From the NCBI GenBank assembly GCA_030159075.1, contig BROG01000481.1:101001-165000 (forward strand): a stretch of 64,000 nucleotides of DNA. The letters are read 5' to 3'. A program made the position numbers and the translations under genes. Every line of letters starts with the position of its first letter. Position 1 is the first letter of the stretch. The notes beneath the pieces were generated by a model. That model was not told the DNA's origin. It was given only the letters and a program-made list of their open reading frames with translations, and made no database searches. Source of the DNA: Atrina japonica. Its lineage: Eukaryota; Mollusca; Bivalvia; Pterioida; Pinnidae. Positions 30,763 through 42,827 of this stretch are shown here, piece by piece.

Positions 30763-31085
30763 ACGACAAACATTGTAACAGCAGTTGGTACTCATTTGGA
30801 TAATTAATGATAGATATTGTGTCATTATTGCCAAAATAGGTAACAATTTCTACACGCTAAGCAGTTTCATATCTGTTATGGAATACAATATATCTTAAAT
30901 AGGGAACGAAAAGATCTTATTCTTATTTAATAATTTGGTCCCTCTCGAAGAGTCTGTATATTTATATATATTATTATTTAATTTTAACTGTAAACTCAAG
31001 ATGTTTAGTGTCTGGTCAAAAGTGGTTGCTTACTCCTTCATGGCAGTAAATACCATCTCTTGAAGATCAGAGATCTGTGTTTGTC

Positions 31086-31286
31086 AATGGGACTAATTCA
31101 TGTACCACGTGATACCCGATAACGTTTGTGCGGGGCTATTTTTTCTGTTAGTGATGGAATGTAGAAGATGATATCCAGCGCTAACGTCATTTCAGCGGGA
31201 AGATTGTGTAGAGTTAGATTGCATGGAGATACTAGTACCGCACAAACGGTATCGGTTATCACGTGGTACATGAATTAGTCCCATTG
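31086..31286. mobile_element. MITE with about 48 bp terminal inverted repeats
   Basis: AATGGGACTAATTCATGTAC at 31086 is the exact reverse complement of the right end near 31286. Pairing continues through CACGTGATA.CCGATA.CGTTTGTGCGG with two or three mismatches. It is about 200 bp long with no coding frame, in the 3' flank or 3' UTR of gene B. No target duplication is clear. A decayed relative is at 3182-3340. Confidence 0.85.
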
Positions 31287-31545
31287 TTCTTTATATTTAG
31301 TTTATTGTCCCCCGAACTTCCTGACGATTAATACTTTGGTCTTTGTGATAATTATTTACCTACTGTTAGTTAACTCTGACGACTTAATTTTTATTTAAAT
31401 ATTTCTTCTGTATGTAAAGTTATTATAAATAACACCAGCATTTTGATTATTTCGTTTGTGCAATTTATCTTTCAAACATGTATTAAAGGTATCATATGAG
31501 TCATTTATATGTACATTTAGTCGTTTATTGCATTTCATTTCAACG

Positions 31546-31551
31546 AATAAA
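31546..31551 (+). promoter_or_regulatory. Poly(A) signal candidate, gene B
   Basis: AATAAA occurs about 785 nt after the gene B stop and again near 31577. If used, the MITE at 31.1 kb would lie in the 3' UTR. Confidence 0.3.
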
Positions 31552-31849
31552 CAACTATTTATGTCAGGACATTTTCAATAAATTGTTGCAAACTATTGTT
31601 TTGCTTTTTCAATTTGCATTGGTATGAGCATTTCATTGAATTGATATTGATTATGTTCCGATGTCAATGGTATGTGTTAGACGGTAACTAGTTGTAGAGT
31701 ATTCATTAGTCATTATAAAGTTTCGTTCATAAATTCTTTTTGCCGAATTGGAACTGTACAAGTGTACTCACAACAGAGCGTCTAGACACCAGCGTTACAC
31801 GTGAAAAATCAAATCAACATCGCGTCAAAATAGCACTGACATCTAATAA

Positions 31850-32175
31850 AAATCATGGAGTCTAAACCCACCAGAATAACACATAATAAACAACATGGCG
31901 TTCTAAACCCACCAGAATAGCACATAATAAACAACATGGCGTTCTAAACCCACCGGGATAACACATAATAAACAACATGGCGTTCTAAACCCACCAGATA
32001 AACACATAATAAACAACATGGCGTCTAAACCAACCAGAATAACACACAATGAACAACATGGCGTCTAAAATCAGAAGTGCCACATAATAAACAATATGGC
32101 ATCTAAAACCACCAAAATAATCTACTAAAGGAGACCATAATATTATGACATCTAAAAATACCACAATGACACCTA
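31850..32175. repeat. Tandem repeat, about 41 bp unit
   Basis: Seven or eight copies of GGCGTTCTAAACCCACCAGA followed by ATAACACATAATAAACAACAT. The copies become more divergent toward the right. Confidence 0.9.
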
Positions 32176-32337
32176 ATAAAAATATAGTCAATAGTTGAAT
32201 TCAAATGAAATAATTGAAGAATGAATCTTCGTCATAATCAGTGAAGACGATTCAACAATCAAATTCAACTATCAAACAGGCATTTCAACATTCCACTCAG
32301 ACAAATACTGTACAAGTAACTGCAAACAAAGTAAGTA

Positions 32338-32455
32338 GGCCGACCGTAAATTTTGCGAAATGTTGGCATTAAAGCAATTCCCTATATAATTGTGACTACA
32401 AATTATTAGTAAGTAGTTTGCCCCTGTATATGAAATGTTCATATATTGAACATGC
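32338..32455. repeat. Dispersed repeat shared with 59862-59970
   Basis: CCGACCGTAAATTTTGCG, GTTGGCATTAAAG and TTTGCCCCTGTATATGAAAT recur in order at 59.9 kb as CCGACCATAAAATTTGCGG, GTTGACATTAAAG and TTTACCTCTGTATATGAAAT. Confidence 0.6.
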
Positions 32456-32459
32456 ACTG

Positions 32460-34580
32460 GTATATTGGATCATCTGCGAGATAAAAGGCGTCAAATTCAC
32501 CATGTTGCAAAGGAAGCACAGGTCTGTTCGGATTTACGTAGTCATACACTGTGGATTAACAGTTTAAATAATCGTATGATTTACTTAACTCATCTAGTAC
32601 TCAAAACACTTTTTGATTAGTGGAATTGACAGCTTAAAGGTACACCTAAGACACTAATTAGCTCCAAAACTTCCATATACAATTCAAAACTTTTAGACAT
32701 TGTGACTTCTTTAGAACTGATAAATCAGTTACACTAAATTTGCCACAGATCAATGATTCGAGTTCATTTACATGTACATCCTGCAATTAGAGAAATGCAA
32801 TTGTATTCTTTGTAACAAATCATGATTACACAGCGCTAATTACCATTCTGTTATTAATAATGAAAGGTCTAAACAAGGATATTATTCAAACAAATATGGA
32901 AAACATGGTTTACCAATACGATGTACATTTCAACTGTTATGTACTAGCGTACAGATAAAGATATCAAATGGTTGGTATGTAGGCTCTCTGTTTATTGAAA
33001 TATAAGTCATTGTCACTACACCTCTTGCCCTTTTCTATTCTTGGCGTTTATGCAGCTGTACGTGTATTGTAAAAATAGCACTGTCAGCATCGATTACTCT
33101 GTGATTGCTCAGGTGAATATGGGGACATACAGACCTCCCATTCTTTCGGGTGTGTCAAACTGTCCTTTTTAAAAACCATTTATTTTCATTACAGAAATAT
33201 ATAACCTCTTGTGATTTTGAGCTAAAAGTCTTTTAGTCATATTTAGTTACATAAGAATTAAACACCATTTGTTACATATTCAACAATAACGCGAAGTATA
33301 TATTTCGTTTTTTAATTCGTTTCTATAACAGATATATATGATAGGGACAATTGCAGGAACCACAAAGTCTTTGTTAGTTTTTTATTGACATTTTATATAA
33401 GCCGGGTAGGTATTTATACATTTGTTTGTTCCATTTGTGTTTTACGTCACACTCAAAAGTTCTGCAGTTAGAGGGTTGCACGTCTGTAGGAGAAAAAAAT
33501 GTATCATGGGTATATTCCAGAAGTAACACATATTTCTCACAAAATCAGCTTAAATAACGATGTGAATCAAACTCATATGTTCTAGAGGTGAGAAATTGCA
33601 TGCCTGCTGCTCTACCCGTTCGACCAGGGATCATGCTCCCGTGATATAGTTACAAAACATATGACACCAGCATACAGCTGTTTTCGACAATAACATGGTT
33701 TTATTAACTCCCCCTGAGCTATCGTATTCATATATATTATTAATAATACTAAAGTTATAGTTTTACAACAGGCCAAAACAAATGCTCAAGACGATCATTT
33801 CTGTCAAAAAGACTTCAGCAGTTGAGCTCGAATTTAATATAAATGTATACACATGTATCTGAAATAAAAGGTAGGAGATCTATCCTACAAGGCCAAATAA
33901 TATAAGAGATAAAATCTTTTAGTCTTGTTATTGTAGTGCCCGTAGAAAATAGTTTGAACTGAATGATACTTTTATTTTTAGCTCAAATTACCTTTTTTTT
34001 CTCTCTCTCCATTAACTAATTTTCTGCTTTATAGGTGTGTGAAATGCAACAAAACATTAGAGCATGTGCCCCTTGTTTTGTGTTTCATATCTAAATACGT
34101 AATTTGATAACTGAGCGTATAGTTTACTTTACATTAAATACAAGATGTAAAACCAGAGCGTATACCATTGTCACGAAAAAGTGCCAATGTACCACAGAGC
34201 GGCGTCTTACCTTTACTGTCGTCAATATAAAGTAACTTGAAGCTAAACAAATTACCCAGCGAACGCTTTCAAATATACCCGTTTAAATATCACACAATTT
34301 TGTGAGGCTCATAGAGGTTCTTATAAAAAGATAACAGGTTGCTAGATTTAAATAATTACATATCCAATTAATAATTAAAATTGAATTTTTTTTACAAACG
34401 TTAACAAATAGTACTCCAATATCAGCCGGAAAAAAAGTCGTGAGTTCACCAAAGGAGTACATTTCCTTTTTTTAAACTTAGCCCCTGACTTTTAATTACT
34501 CATTTCCTGTGAAATATTTAAATTTTCCTGAAGAGTATCATATAGGTAAATATTAAAACGTAAAGGCGTTGGAGGAACGT
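32460..34580. other. Spacer upstream of gene C
   Basis: No coding exon is seen. It includes a diverged copy of the 'GGTGGAGGAGAGAACCC' element at about 33435-33650 (TTTTACGTCACACTCAAAAG ... CACAAAATCAGCTTAAA). It also has a short repeat AATGCTCAAGACGATCATTT at 33781 that is also found at 24490. The promoter of gene C should lie near the right end. Confidence 0.5.
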
Positions 34581-34581
34581 A

Positions 34582-37500
34582 ATGGTGAGTTATTTGTAAT
34601 AATTATCTTAATCATGTAAAGCAAATTCGTAGATCTGATTCTCTCTAGTATATGCAAACAATCGATAAAATGGATGCAAGATTCAATGATATGGTTTATA
34701 ACAGATGTTTGAATTTGCGTGTTGAATGCCGTCATAATGTCTATAATGTAAAGGTGTAAACATGACGCAACAGGGATTTGATTGAAGTGTTTCTACTTTC
34801 TCCACCTCTCAACAGGAAGAAAAAACTGACAACCTTAGTGAAGAACAGATTGCAGGTAAATCTGATTAAAAATACATATACGAGAGTTGATTGATAAATT
34901 TTGAGACTTGTATTGATTTAATTTTGATTCTGAATGTTCTTTTACGTCACACTCAACAATTGTTCAGTTATATAGTTGTGGCCAGTTTTTATTGGTGGAG
35001 GAGAGAACCCCGTTACAATGTACCCTGGAAGAAACTTCCTGGCCTTCCACAAGTGAACAGGCAAACTTTCTCACAAAATAAGCTTAAGTTCAGGAAGTGA
35101 GATGCTGTAACCACTCGATCACTGCATTGCATTTAAGGAGCTAAGCAGGCTTGTTCAATTTAACCCTACTGTTCTCCGACGAAGTAACGCTGTGTAACCA
35201 AAGGATGGTGTCATTTGGTGCAAGTGAATCTAGCATAAGTGATTCAATATTTATTCAAGAAAGATCTACCACCTAAGGCTGTTCATGCTGACATGGTAGC
35301 AACACTAGGGGAGGATGTCCCTTAATATACTACTGTGAAAAGAAGGGTGACAGAATTTAGGCATGGCAGGCAGGGCCTTCAAGATGATCCCCGTCCTAGA
35401 AGGCCTGTCACTTTGGCAACTCCTGAAAAGATAAATAAAGTCCATGATATTGTTATTGGTAACAGATTATGCATTACTTCCTAGGCATTTAGAGAAAAAA
35501 AGGTAATATCAAGCGCCGTAGAAAGTTCAGTAAAGGTGTTTTGTTTCACCAGGACAATGCCGATCAGTGCTGGCAAGTGGAAAGTGATTCAGTGATTTGT
35601 CAGTGTTAGCAATAAATACTTTGATAGAATGGTTGACGGCGTTGTCAATGTTATTCAGTGATAGAGTGTTTGTCGGTATTGTCAATGTAATTCAGTGATA
35701 AAATGTTGATAATTTAGTGATAGGATGTTGATCAGTGTTGTCAAGTAATTCAGTGATAGAGTGTTTATCAGTGTTGTCAAGTCATTCAGTAAAAGAGAGT
35801 TTGTCAGTGTTGGCAACTAATTCTCAGTGTTGTATAGTATTTCACTGATAAAGATTTTGTCAGTGTTGTCAAGTAATTCAGTGATAGTGTTTTTTAGCGT
35901 TGTCAAGTAATTCAATGGTAGAGAGTTTGTAAGTGTTGTCAAGTAATTCAGTGATAAAGAGTTGTTTGTAAGTATTGTCAATGTTATTCAGTGAAAGAGT
36001 ATTCGTCAGTATTGTCAATGTTATTCAGTTATACAGTGTTTGTCTGTGTTGTCAAGTAATTCAGTGATAGAGTGTTTGTCAGTGTTGTCAATGTAATTCA
36101 GTGAAAGAGTATTTGTCAGTGTTGTCAAGTAATTCAGTGATAGAGTGTTTGTCAGTGTTGTCAATGTAATTCAGTGATAGAGTGTTTGTCAGTGTTGTCA
36201 AGTAATTCAGTGATAGAGTGTTTGTCAGTGTTGTCAAGTAATTCAGTGATAGAGTGTTTGTCAGTGTTGTCAATGTAATTCAGTGAAAGAGTGTTTGTCA
36301 GTGTTGTCAATGTAATTCAGTGATAGAGTGTTTGTCAGTGTTGTCAATGTAATTCAGTGATAGAGTGTTTGTCAGTGTTGTCAATGTAATTCAGTGATAG
36401 AGTGTTTGTCAGTGTTGTCAATGTAATTCAGTGAAAGAGTGTTTGTCAGTGTTGTCAATGTAATTCAGTGATAAAGTGTTTGTCAGTGTTGTCAATGTAA
36501 TTCATTGATAGAGTGTTTGTCTGTGTTGTCAATGTAATTCAGTGATAAAGTGTTTGTCTGTGTTGTCAAGTAATTCAGTGGAAGAGTGTTTGTCAGTGTT
36601 GTCAATGTAATTCAGTGATAGAGTGTTTGTCTGTGTTGTCAAGTAATTCAGTGAAAGAGTGTTTGTCAGTGTTGTCAATGTAATTCAGTGATAGAGTGTT
36701 TGTCAGTGTTGTCAATGTAATTCAGTGAAAGAGTGTTTGTCAGTGTTGTCAATGTAATTCAGTGATAGAGTGTTTGTCAGTGTTGTTAAGTAATTCAGTG
36801 ATAGAGTGTTTGTCAGTATTGTCAAGTAATTCAGTGATAGAGTGTTTGTCAGTGTTGTCAATGTAATTCAGTGATAAAGTGTTTGTCAGTATTGTAAAGT
36901 AATTCAGTGATAAAGAGTTGTTTGTAAGTATTGTCAATGTTTTTCAGTGAAAGAGTATTCGTCAGTATTGTCAATGTTATTCAGTGATAAAGTGTTTGTC
37001 AATGTTGTTAAGTAATTCAGTGATAGAGTGTTTGTCAGTGTTGTCAAGTAATTCAGTGAAAGAGTGTTTGTCTGTGTTGTCAATGTAATTCAGTGATAAA
37101 GTGTTTGTCAATGTTGTTAAGTAATTCAGTGATAGAGTGTTTGTCAGTGTTGTCAATTTAATTCAGTGATAAAGTGTTTGTCACTATTGTCAAGTAATTC
37201 AGTGATAGAGTGTTTGTCTGTGTTGTCAAGTAATTCAGTGAAAGAGTGTTTGTCAGTGTTGTCAAGTAATTCAGTGATAAAGTGTTTGGCAGTGTTGTTA
37301 ATGTAATTCAGTGAAAGAGTGTTTGTCAGTATTGTCAAGTAATTCAGTGATAGAGTGTTTGTCAGTGTTGTGAATGTAATTCAGTGATAAAGTGTTTGTC
37401 AGTATTGTCAAGTAATTCAGTGATAGAGTGTTTTTCGGTGTTGGCAACTAATTCTCAGTGTTGTATAGTATTTCACTGATAAAGATTTTGTCAGTGTTGT

Positions 37501-38816
37501 CAAGTAATACAGTGATAGTGTTTGTCAGCGTTGACAAGTAATTCAATGGTAGAGAGTTTGTAAGTGTTGTCAAGTAATTCAGTGAAAGAGTGTTTGTCAG
37601 TGTTGTCAAGTAATTCAGTGATAGAGTGTTTGGCAGTGTTGTCAATGTAATTCAGTGATAGAGTGTTTCTCAGTATTGTCAAGTAATTCAGTGATAGAGT
37701 GTTTGTCTGTGTTGTCAAGTAATTCAGTGATAGAGTGTTTGTCAGTGTTGTCAAGTAATTCAGTGATAGAGTGTTTGTCAGTATTGTCAAGTAATTCAGT
37801 GAAAGAGTGTTTGTCAGTGTTGTCAAGTAATTCAGTGATAAAGTGTTTGGCAGTGTTGTTAATGTAATTCAGTGAAAGAGTGTTTGTCAGTATTGTCAAG
37901 TAATTCAGTGATAGAGTGTTTGTCTGTGTTGTCAAGTAATTCAGTGATAGAGTGTTTGTCAGTGTTGTCAAGTAATTCAGTGATAGAGTGTTTGTCAGTA
38001 TTGTCAAGTAATTCAGTGATAGAGTGTTTGTCAGTGTTGTCAAGTAATTCAGTGATAGAGTGTTTGTCAGTATTGTCAAGTAATTCAGTGATAGAGTGTT
38101 TGTCTGTTTTGTCAAGTAATTCAGTGATAGAGTGTTTGTCAGTGTTGTCAAGTAATTCAGTGATAGACTGTTTGTCAGTATTGTCAAGTAATTCAGTGAT
38201 AGAGTGTTTGTCAGTGTTATCAAGTAATTTAGTGATAGAGTGTTTGTCAGTGTTGTCAATGTAATTCAGTGATAATGTGTTTTTTCAGGATTGTCAAGTA
38301 ATTCAGTGATAGAGTGTATGTCTGTGCTGTCAAGTAATTCAGTGATAGAGTGTTTGTCAGTATTGTCAATGTAATTCAGTGATAAAGTGTTTGTCACTAT
38401 TGTCAAGTAATTCAGTTATAGAGTGTTTATCTGTGTTGTCAAGTAATTCAGTGATAGAGTGTTTGTCAGTGTTGTCAATTTAATTCAGTGATAAAGTGTT
38501 TGTCACTATTGTCAAGTAATTCAGTGATAGAGTGTTTGTCTGTGTTGTCAAGTAATTCAGTGATAAAGTATTTTTCGGTGTTTGCAAGTAATTTAGTGAT
38601 AGGATGTAGATCAGTGTTGTGAAGTAATTCAGTAATAAAGTGTTGGTCAGTGTTGGCAAGTAATTTCCCAGTGTTGTCAAGTAATTCAGTGATAGAGTGT
38701 TTGTCAGTGTTGTCAAGTAATTCAGTGATAGAGTGTTTGTCAGTGTTGTCAAGTAATTCAGTGATAGAGTGTTTGTTAGTGTAATTGATGGAGAGTTTGG
38801 CCAGTCATTAAGTGAT

Positions 38817-38906
<90 letters not shown>

Positions 38907-41900
38907 AGCATGTATGTGTTTCCGAATTTCATGGAATAAAACTGATTAGGACCTTATTAAGAAATACATCTCTATATGTCAATATACTGCTGAATATGCA
39001 TTTAAAATGTACACTTCAAATATTTATGTTTACATGTCTTTGAAGCGCTTAAGAGCTTCTATATTAATTAATATGCAAATTTTATTATTGTATTGATTGA
39101 CCACATTAATTTGTATTTTCTGTAGAACTTAGAGAGGCATTCAGGCTTTTTGATAGAGATGGAGATGGTACAATTACAACATCTGAACTTGGGACCGTAA
39201 TGACGTCATTGGGCCAGAATCCAACAGATTCAGAACTACAAGACATGATCAATGAAGTTGATATCGATGGTTACGTATTTTTGATACATATGTATTTGTA
39301 ATGACGAGGGTTTTGAATACTTGAGTCTAAATTATTTTATTGAATAATGCATTGTTCGTTGTCACTATCAATGGTAATCAGTACACCTAAATGTTCATTG
39401 GTTCTATATCGTAGTAATAAACATATCATATGTACAGAGAAACATGCTAAACATGACGAAATCGGTGGCGAATAAGTGAAATGATCATTGTTAGTAAAAT
39501 ACTGTTTACAGGGCGATAATATATTACTATTCCCTTACATATTATAAACTGTCTACCGGACGATGATATATTACTATTCCTTTATATATACTGTCTCCCG
39601 GACGATGATATATTACTGTTCCTTTACATATACTGTCTACTGGACGATGATATATTACTATTCCTTTACATATACTGTCTACTGGACGATGATATATTAC
39701 TGTTCCTTTACATATACTGTCTACTGGACGATGATGTATTACTGTTCCTTTACATATTATATTCTGTCTACCGGACGATGATATATTACTATTCCTTTAC
39801 ATATACCGTCTACTGGACGATGATATATTATTGTTCCTTCACATATTATATTCTGTCTACCGGACGATGATATATTACTGTTCATATTATATTCTGTCTA
39901 CTGGACGATGATATATTACTTTACCTTTACATATACTGTCTACTGGACGATGATATATTACTGTTCCTTTACATATACTGTCTACTGGACGATGATATAT
40001 TACTATTCCTTTACATATACTGTCTACTGGACGATGATATATTACTTTACCTTTACATATACTGTCTACCGGACGATGATATATTACCATTCCTTTACAT
40101 ATACTGTCTACTGGACGATGATATATTACTGTTCCTTTACATATACTGTCTACCGGACGATAATATATTACTATTCCTTTACATATACTGTCTACTGGAC
40201 GATGATATATTACTGTTCCTTTACATATTATATTCTGTCTACCGGACGATGATATATTACTGTTCCTTTACATATTATATTCTGTCTACCGGACGATGAT
40301 ATATTACTTTACCTTTACATATACTGTCTACTGGACGATGATATAGTAAGATTTTAATGATGGAAGAGAAAACCGGTTGAAAAGTACATGTACTCTGGAA
40401 GAAACCACCGATCTTCTGCAAGTAAACTGACAAACGTTCTCACAAACTCAGTGAGGATTGAACCATCGCTGACAAGAGGTCGGAGACATTGTGGTTTAAA
40501 AGGCAATGTTCGAACCACTCACGAAGGCCCCTTCCTCGTATATATACCATATAATCAAAATACATTACTGCCTAAAATCAATCTATCTACTTTATACCTG
40601 CAGGTTTTCGTTCTGTCTTGAATTCGCCCTAAATAACAATGGCTGACATATCTCTCTCGCCTTCATTTCTAATTCGTACTCTAATCTAAGGACAAAAATG
40701 GCAAAAATCAATCAATCTATCTATCTGACTATCTATCTATCTTACTATCGAGCAATAGATAAATCGATAGATGGATCTTTCTTCTTCAAAAGCCTGATGA
40801 TCATATGAAAGTGTAAATATTGTTACAATTCACAGAACTGGTTGCAGTTATTGTACACACGATTTATTGATATTGTTCTTTCTTTCCTGCTGTAAATTTT
40901 GAAATGATCCCGAAATTAACATTCACTTTGGATATGGTATACAGATAGATATTGTACATGAAGCGGAAATGCAACACAAATACAACGCATCCATTCTTTT
41001 CTTTTTTGAGGAAATGAAATATGTTTTTTTCCCTTGGTGATATGTCCTTTACAATGTTTTCAGGCAATGGTACTATAGACTTCTCAGAGTTTCTTGCCAT
41101 GATGGGTAAGAAGTTGCACGAAGGAAATGGAGAAGGAGAATTAAGAGAGGCATTTAAAGTCTTTGACAAAGATGACAATGGTTATATCAGTAAAGCTGAA
41201 CTAAGGCAGGTGATGACCAACTTAGGGGAAAAACTTACCGACGAGGAAGTTGACGAAATGATTAAGGAAGCAGATTTAGATGGTGATGGGCAAGTGAACT
41301 ATGAAGGTGTGTATGAAAGGCGACAACGAATAGTCTGTACAATATTAAACTATTATTTCTCCTTAAAATCAATTTTATGGGTCGTCATATTTTCATAAAT
41401 AATGTTATATTGGTAATATTCTTGCATACATGCTGTTGAAAAGTAAAACGAATTATTCTTAAATATCGTCCACGACCACTGCTGACCATTAACCAACCTA
41501 ACGTAAATGGTCAAACTGTTTGCATTATCGGCACTAAGAAAGATAAACAGTTGCAGAATGTAAACAATATTCGGTGAAAATGACGTATACATCATAAGAT
41601 CAGTAGTTTCCACCACATTGTTACACGCTTACAACGCATTTGTGAAAGATCATTCCAATGACATAATTCTTAGTTCAAACATCATGTGGTATACGGCTTT
41701 CCATTTATATCATTGGTCAACACAGCGCACGTGATCGCCATTTTGACCACTCTGTAGTTTATACGTACGAGGTATACTAAGGGTAACTTTACAGTGTTTT
41801 AACACATGATCAGAAATAGTTTAAGGACACAGATAATTTCTCCGCAAAATCCAGACAGGCAAGAAAACAGTACTTCAACTCCCGAAGTTTTGATATCATA

Positions 41901-42107
41901 TTTAGCCATCTTTCGTAATATAGTTTTCATGGCTTTAATAGATTACAGCCAAAACCCAGTATCTCTTGTCTCTGTAAACTGGGTAAAATAAGTTATTATA
42001 GGTAGATGATATCATATGGTCACTGATGAGAGGAACCACTCTTTATCTGATAAAAAAAATTATCATTCTTTTTTTCAGAATTCGTGAAAATGATGAAAAG
42101 TAAATAA
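34582..42107 (+). CDS. Calmodulin-like gene C (152 aa, four intact EF-hands)
   Basis: Exons: 34582-34584 (ATG), 34816-34855, 39126-39269, 41064-41306, 42079-42107 (TAA). The exon 3 donor is the less usual GTTACG. The protein starts [20 protein letters not shown] and ends EFVKMMKSK. Loops are [36 protein letters not shown] and [12 protein letters not shown]. All ligand positions are kept, so four Ca2+ ions should bind. The linker between lobes is [12 protein letters not shown], glycine-rich and lacking the usual MKDTDSEE and Met76. The N-terminus is three residues longer than in A. It is likely a Ca2+ sensor with altered lobe spacing and targets. Intron 2 (4.27 kb) holds a mariner relic, a 3.2 kb minisatellite and a CT tract. 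Intron 3 holds a second minisatellite. The last two lobes are close to A, so it is a clear paralogue. Confidence 0.93.
34945..35125. repeat. Dispersed repeat family 'GGTGGAGGAGAGAACCC' (copy in gene C intron 2)
   Basis: TTTTACGTCACACTCAACAA, GTGGCCAGTTTTTATTGGTG, GAGGAGAGAACCCCG, CTTCCACAAGTGAACAGGC and TCTCACAAAATAAGCTTAAG are the best preserved example of this family in the window. Related pieces are at 11880, 33435 and 40350. Confidence 0.65.
35255..35565 (+). pseudogene. Mariner transposase relic in gene C intron 2
   Basis: From about 35265 to 35480 the + strand reads [19 protein letters not shown], a stop, then [14 protein letters not shown] and [20 protein letters not shown]. This is the N-terminal helix-turn-helix region of mariner transposases. 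Shortly after, at about 35541-35562, comes VLFHQDNA, the block of the second catalytic Asp. The middle is deleted, so it cannot be active. The minisatellite begins straight after it. Confidence 0.8.
35566..38795. repeat. Large minisatellite, 36/37 bp unit, about 90 copies
   Basis: The unit is TTGTCAAGTAATTCAGTGAT followed by AGAGTGTTTGTCAGTG (36 bp). A 37 bp form has CAATGTAATTC in place of CAAGTAATTC. Variants are not mixed evenly: the 37 bp form dominates 36070-37150 and the 36 bp form 37560-38260. Long open frames on both strands ([24 protein letters not shown]) arise because 36 is a multiple of three. It fills most of gene C intron 2. Confidence 0.97.
38819..38903. repeat. (CT)n microsatellite
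   Basis: About 42 uninterrupted CT units end 222 nt before the exon 3 acceptor of gene C. Confidence 0.97.
39535..40345. repeat. Minisatellite, 42 bp unit, about 19 copies
   Basis: The unit is CTACTGGACGATGATATATT followed by ACTGTTCCTTTACATATACTGT. There are CTACC/CTACT and ACTGTTCC/ACTATTCC/ACTTTACC variants, and some copies have an extra TATTATATTCTG. It lies in gene C intron 3. Its open frames are repeat products. Confidence 0.95.
40350..40515. repeat. Diverged copy of the 'GGTGGAGGAGAGAACCC' dispersed repeat
   Basis: GATGGAAGAGAAAACCGG, CTCTGGAAGAAACCACCGAT, CTTCTGCAAGTAAACTGACA and TCTCACAAACTCAG follow the order of the copy at 34945-35125. It directly follows the 42 bp minisatellite. 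Confidence 0.5.
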
Positions 42108-42215
42108 AACATTTCGAAATTAAGTGAACGATCTATATCGGGCAGCCAGATTTAAACTTTTCGCAGGTGGATGTGAATATAATGCACGGTGCATAATGTA
42201 TGTATATATGTATCT

Positions 42216-42299
42216 ATATGGATGTATGTATGTATGTATGTATGTATGTATGTATGTATGTATGTATGTATGTATGTATGTATGTATGTATGTATGTAT
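42216..42299. repeat. (GTAT)n microsatellite
   Basis: About 20 GTAT units in the 3' untranslated part of gene C, followed by a GT-rich stretch. Confidence 0.95.
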
Positions 42300-42487
42300 C
42301 ATTATGCATGTGTGTCTGTGTTTGTGTGTATCATAATGAGAAATAAAACTAGAGAAATAATTAACTACCGAAATAGCATTTAAGTCGAAATTTGTGTTAT
42401 CTTTGAACAATCATTTATACAACATTTCCCCTTTTAAAGAGAAGTATGTACATTATATGAACTAAATATTTGTAACATTTGCATATC

Positions 42488-42493
42488 AATAAA
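42488..42493 (+). promoter_or_regulatory. Poly(A) signal candidate, gene C
   Basis: AATAAA lies about 380 nt after the stop. Earlier AATAAA matches overlap the stop codon (42103) or lie near 42341. The later one is the most plausible by distance. Confidence 0.35.
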
Positions 42494-42827
42494 ATCTAAT
42501 TGTTTTATAAATACAAAATATTTGTTGAGTGTTGATTTCAAGTGATATTTGGGAGAAGGTAAAACTCTGGATGTTTAAACGTTTGCCGTATTCATCAGGT
42601 CATATATACTGTATACGTGGACATACCATTCACTGTGTATTTTCGCCGTTTTGAGACAGGAAACATGTTATTTCCATTCTAAATTCGCCTTAAATCAATC
42701 AGTTCCATGAATGGCATGTAAGTCCGCGCGTCAATCATTTAGCTTAAAAATTCCAGTTTTAAATTCGCCTTTTGTCATTTAAGGAAGACAACAAACATCG
42801 GAATTTAACGGAAGTGAATATTTCCAG

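Noticed and set aside
37642..38264. Long open frames on both strands with 12-residue repeats ([12 protein letters not shown] and [12 protein letters not shown])
   Set aside because: They lie inside the 36 bp minisatellite. A unit length divisible by three keeps frames open on both strands without selection.
35566..38795. CRISPR-like array (36 bp repeat)
   Set aside because: There are no spacers, the units are contiguous and variable, and the context is a eukaryotic intron.
39563..40252. Frames repeating [14 protein letters not shown] on + and a matching set on -
   Set aside because: They come from the 42 bp minisatellite, whose unit is also divisible by three.
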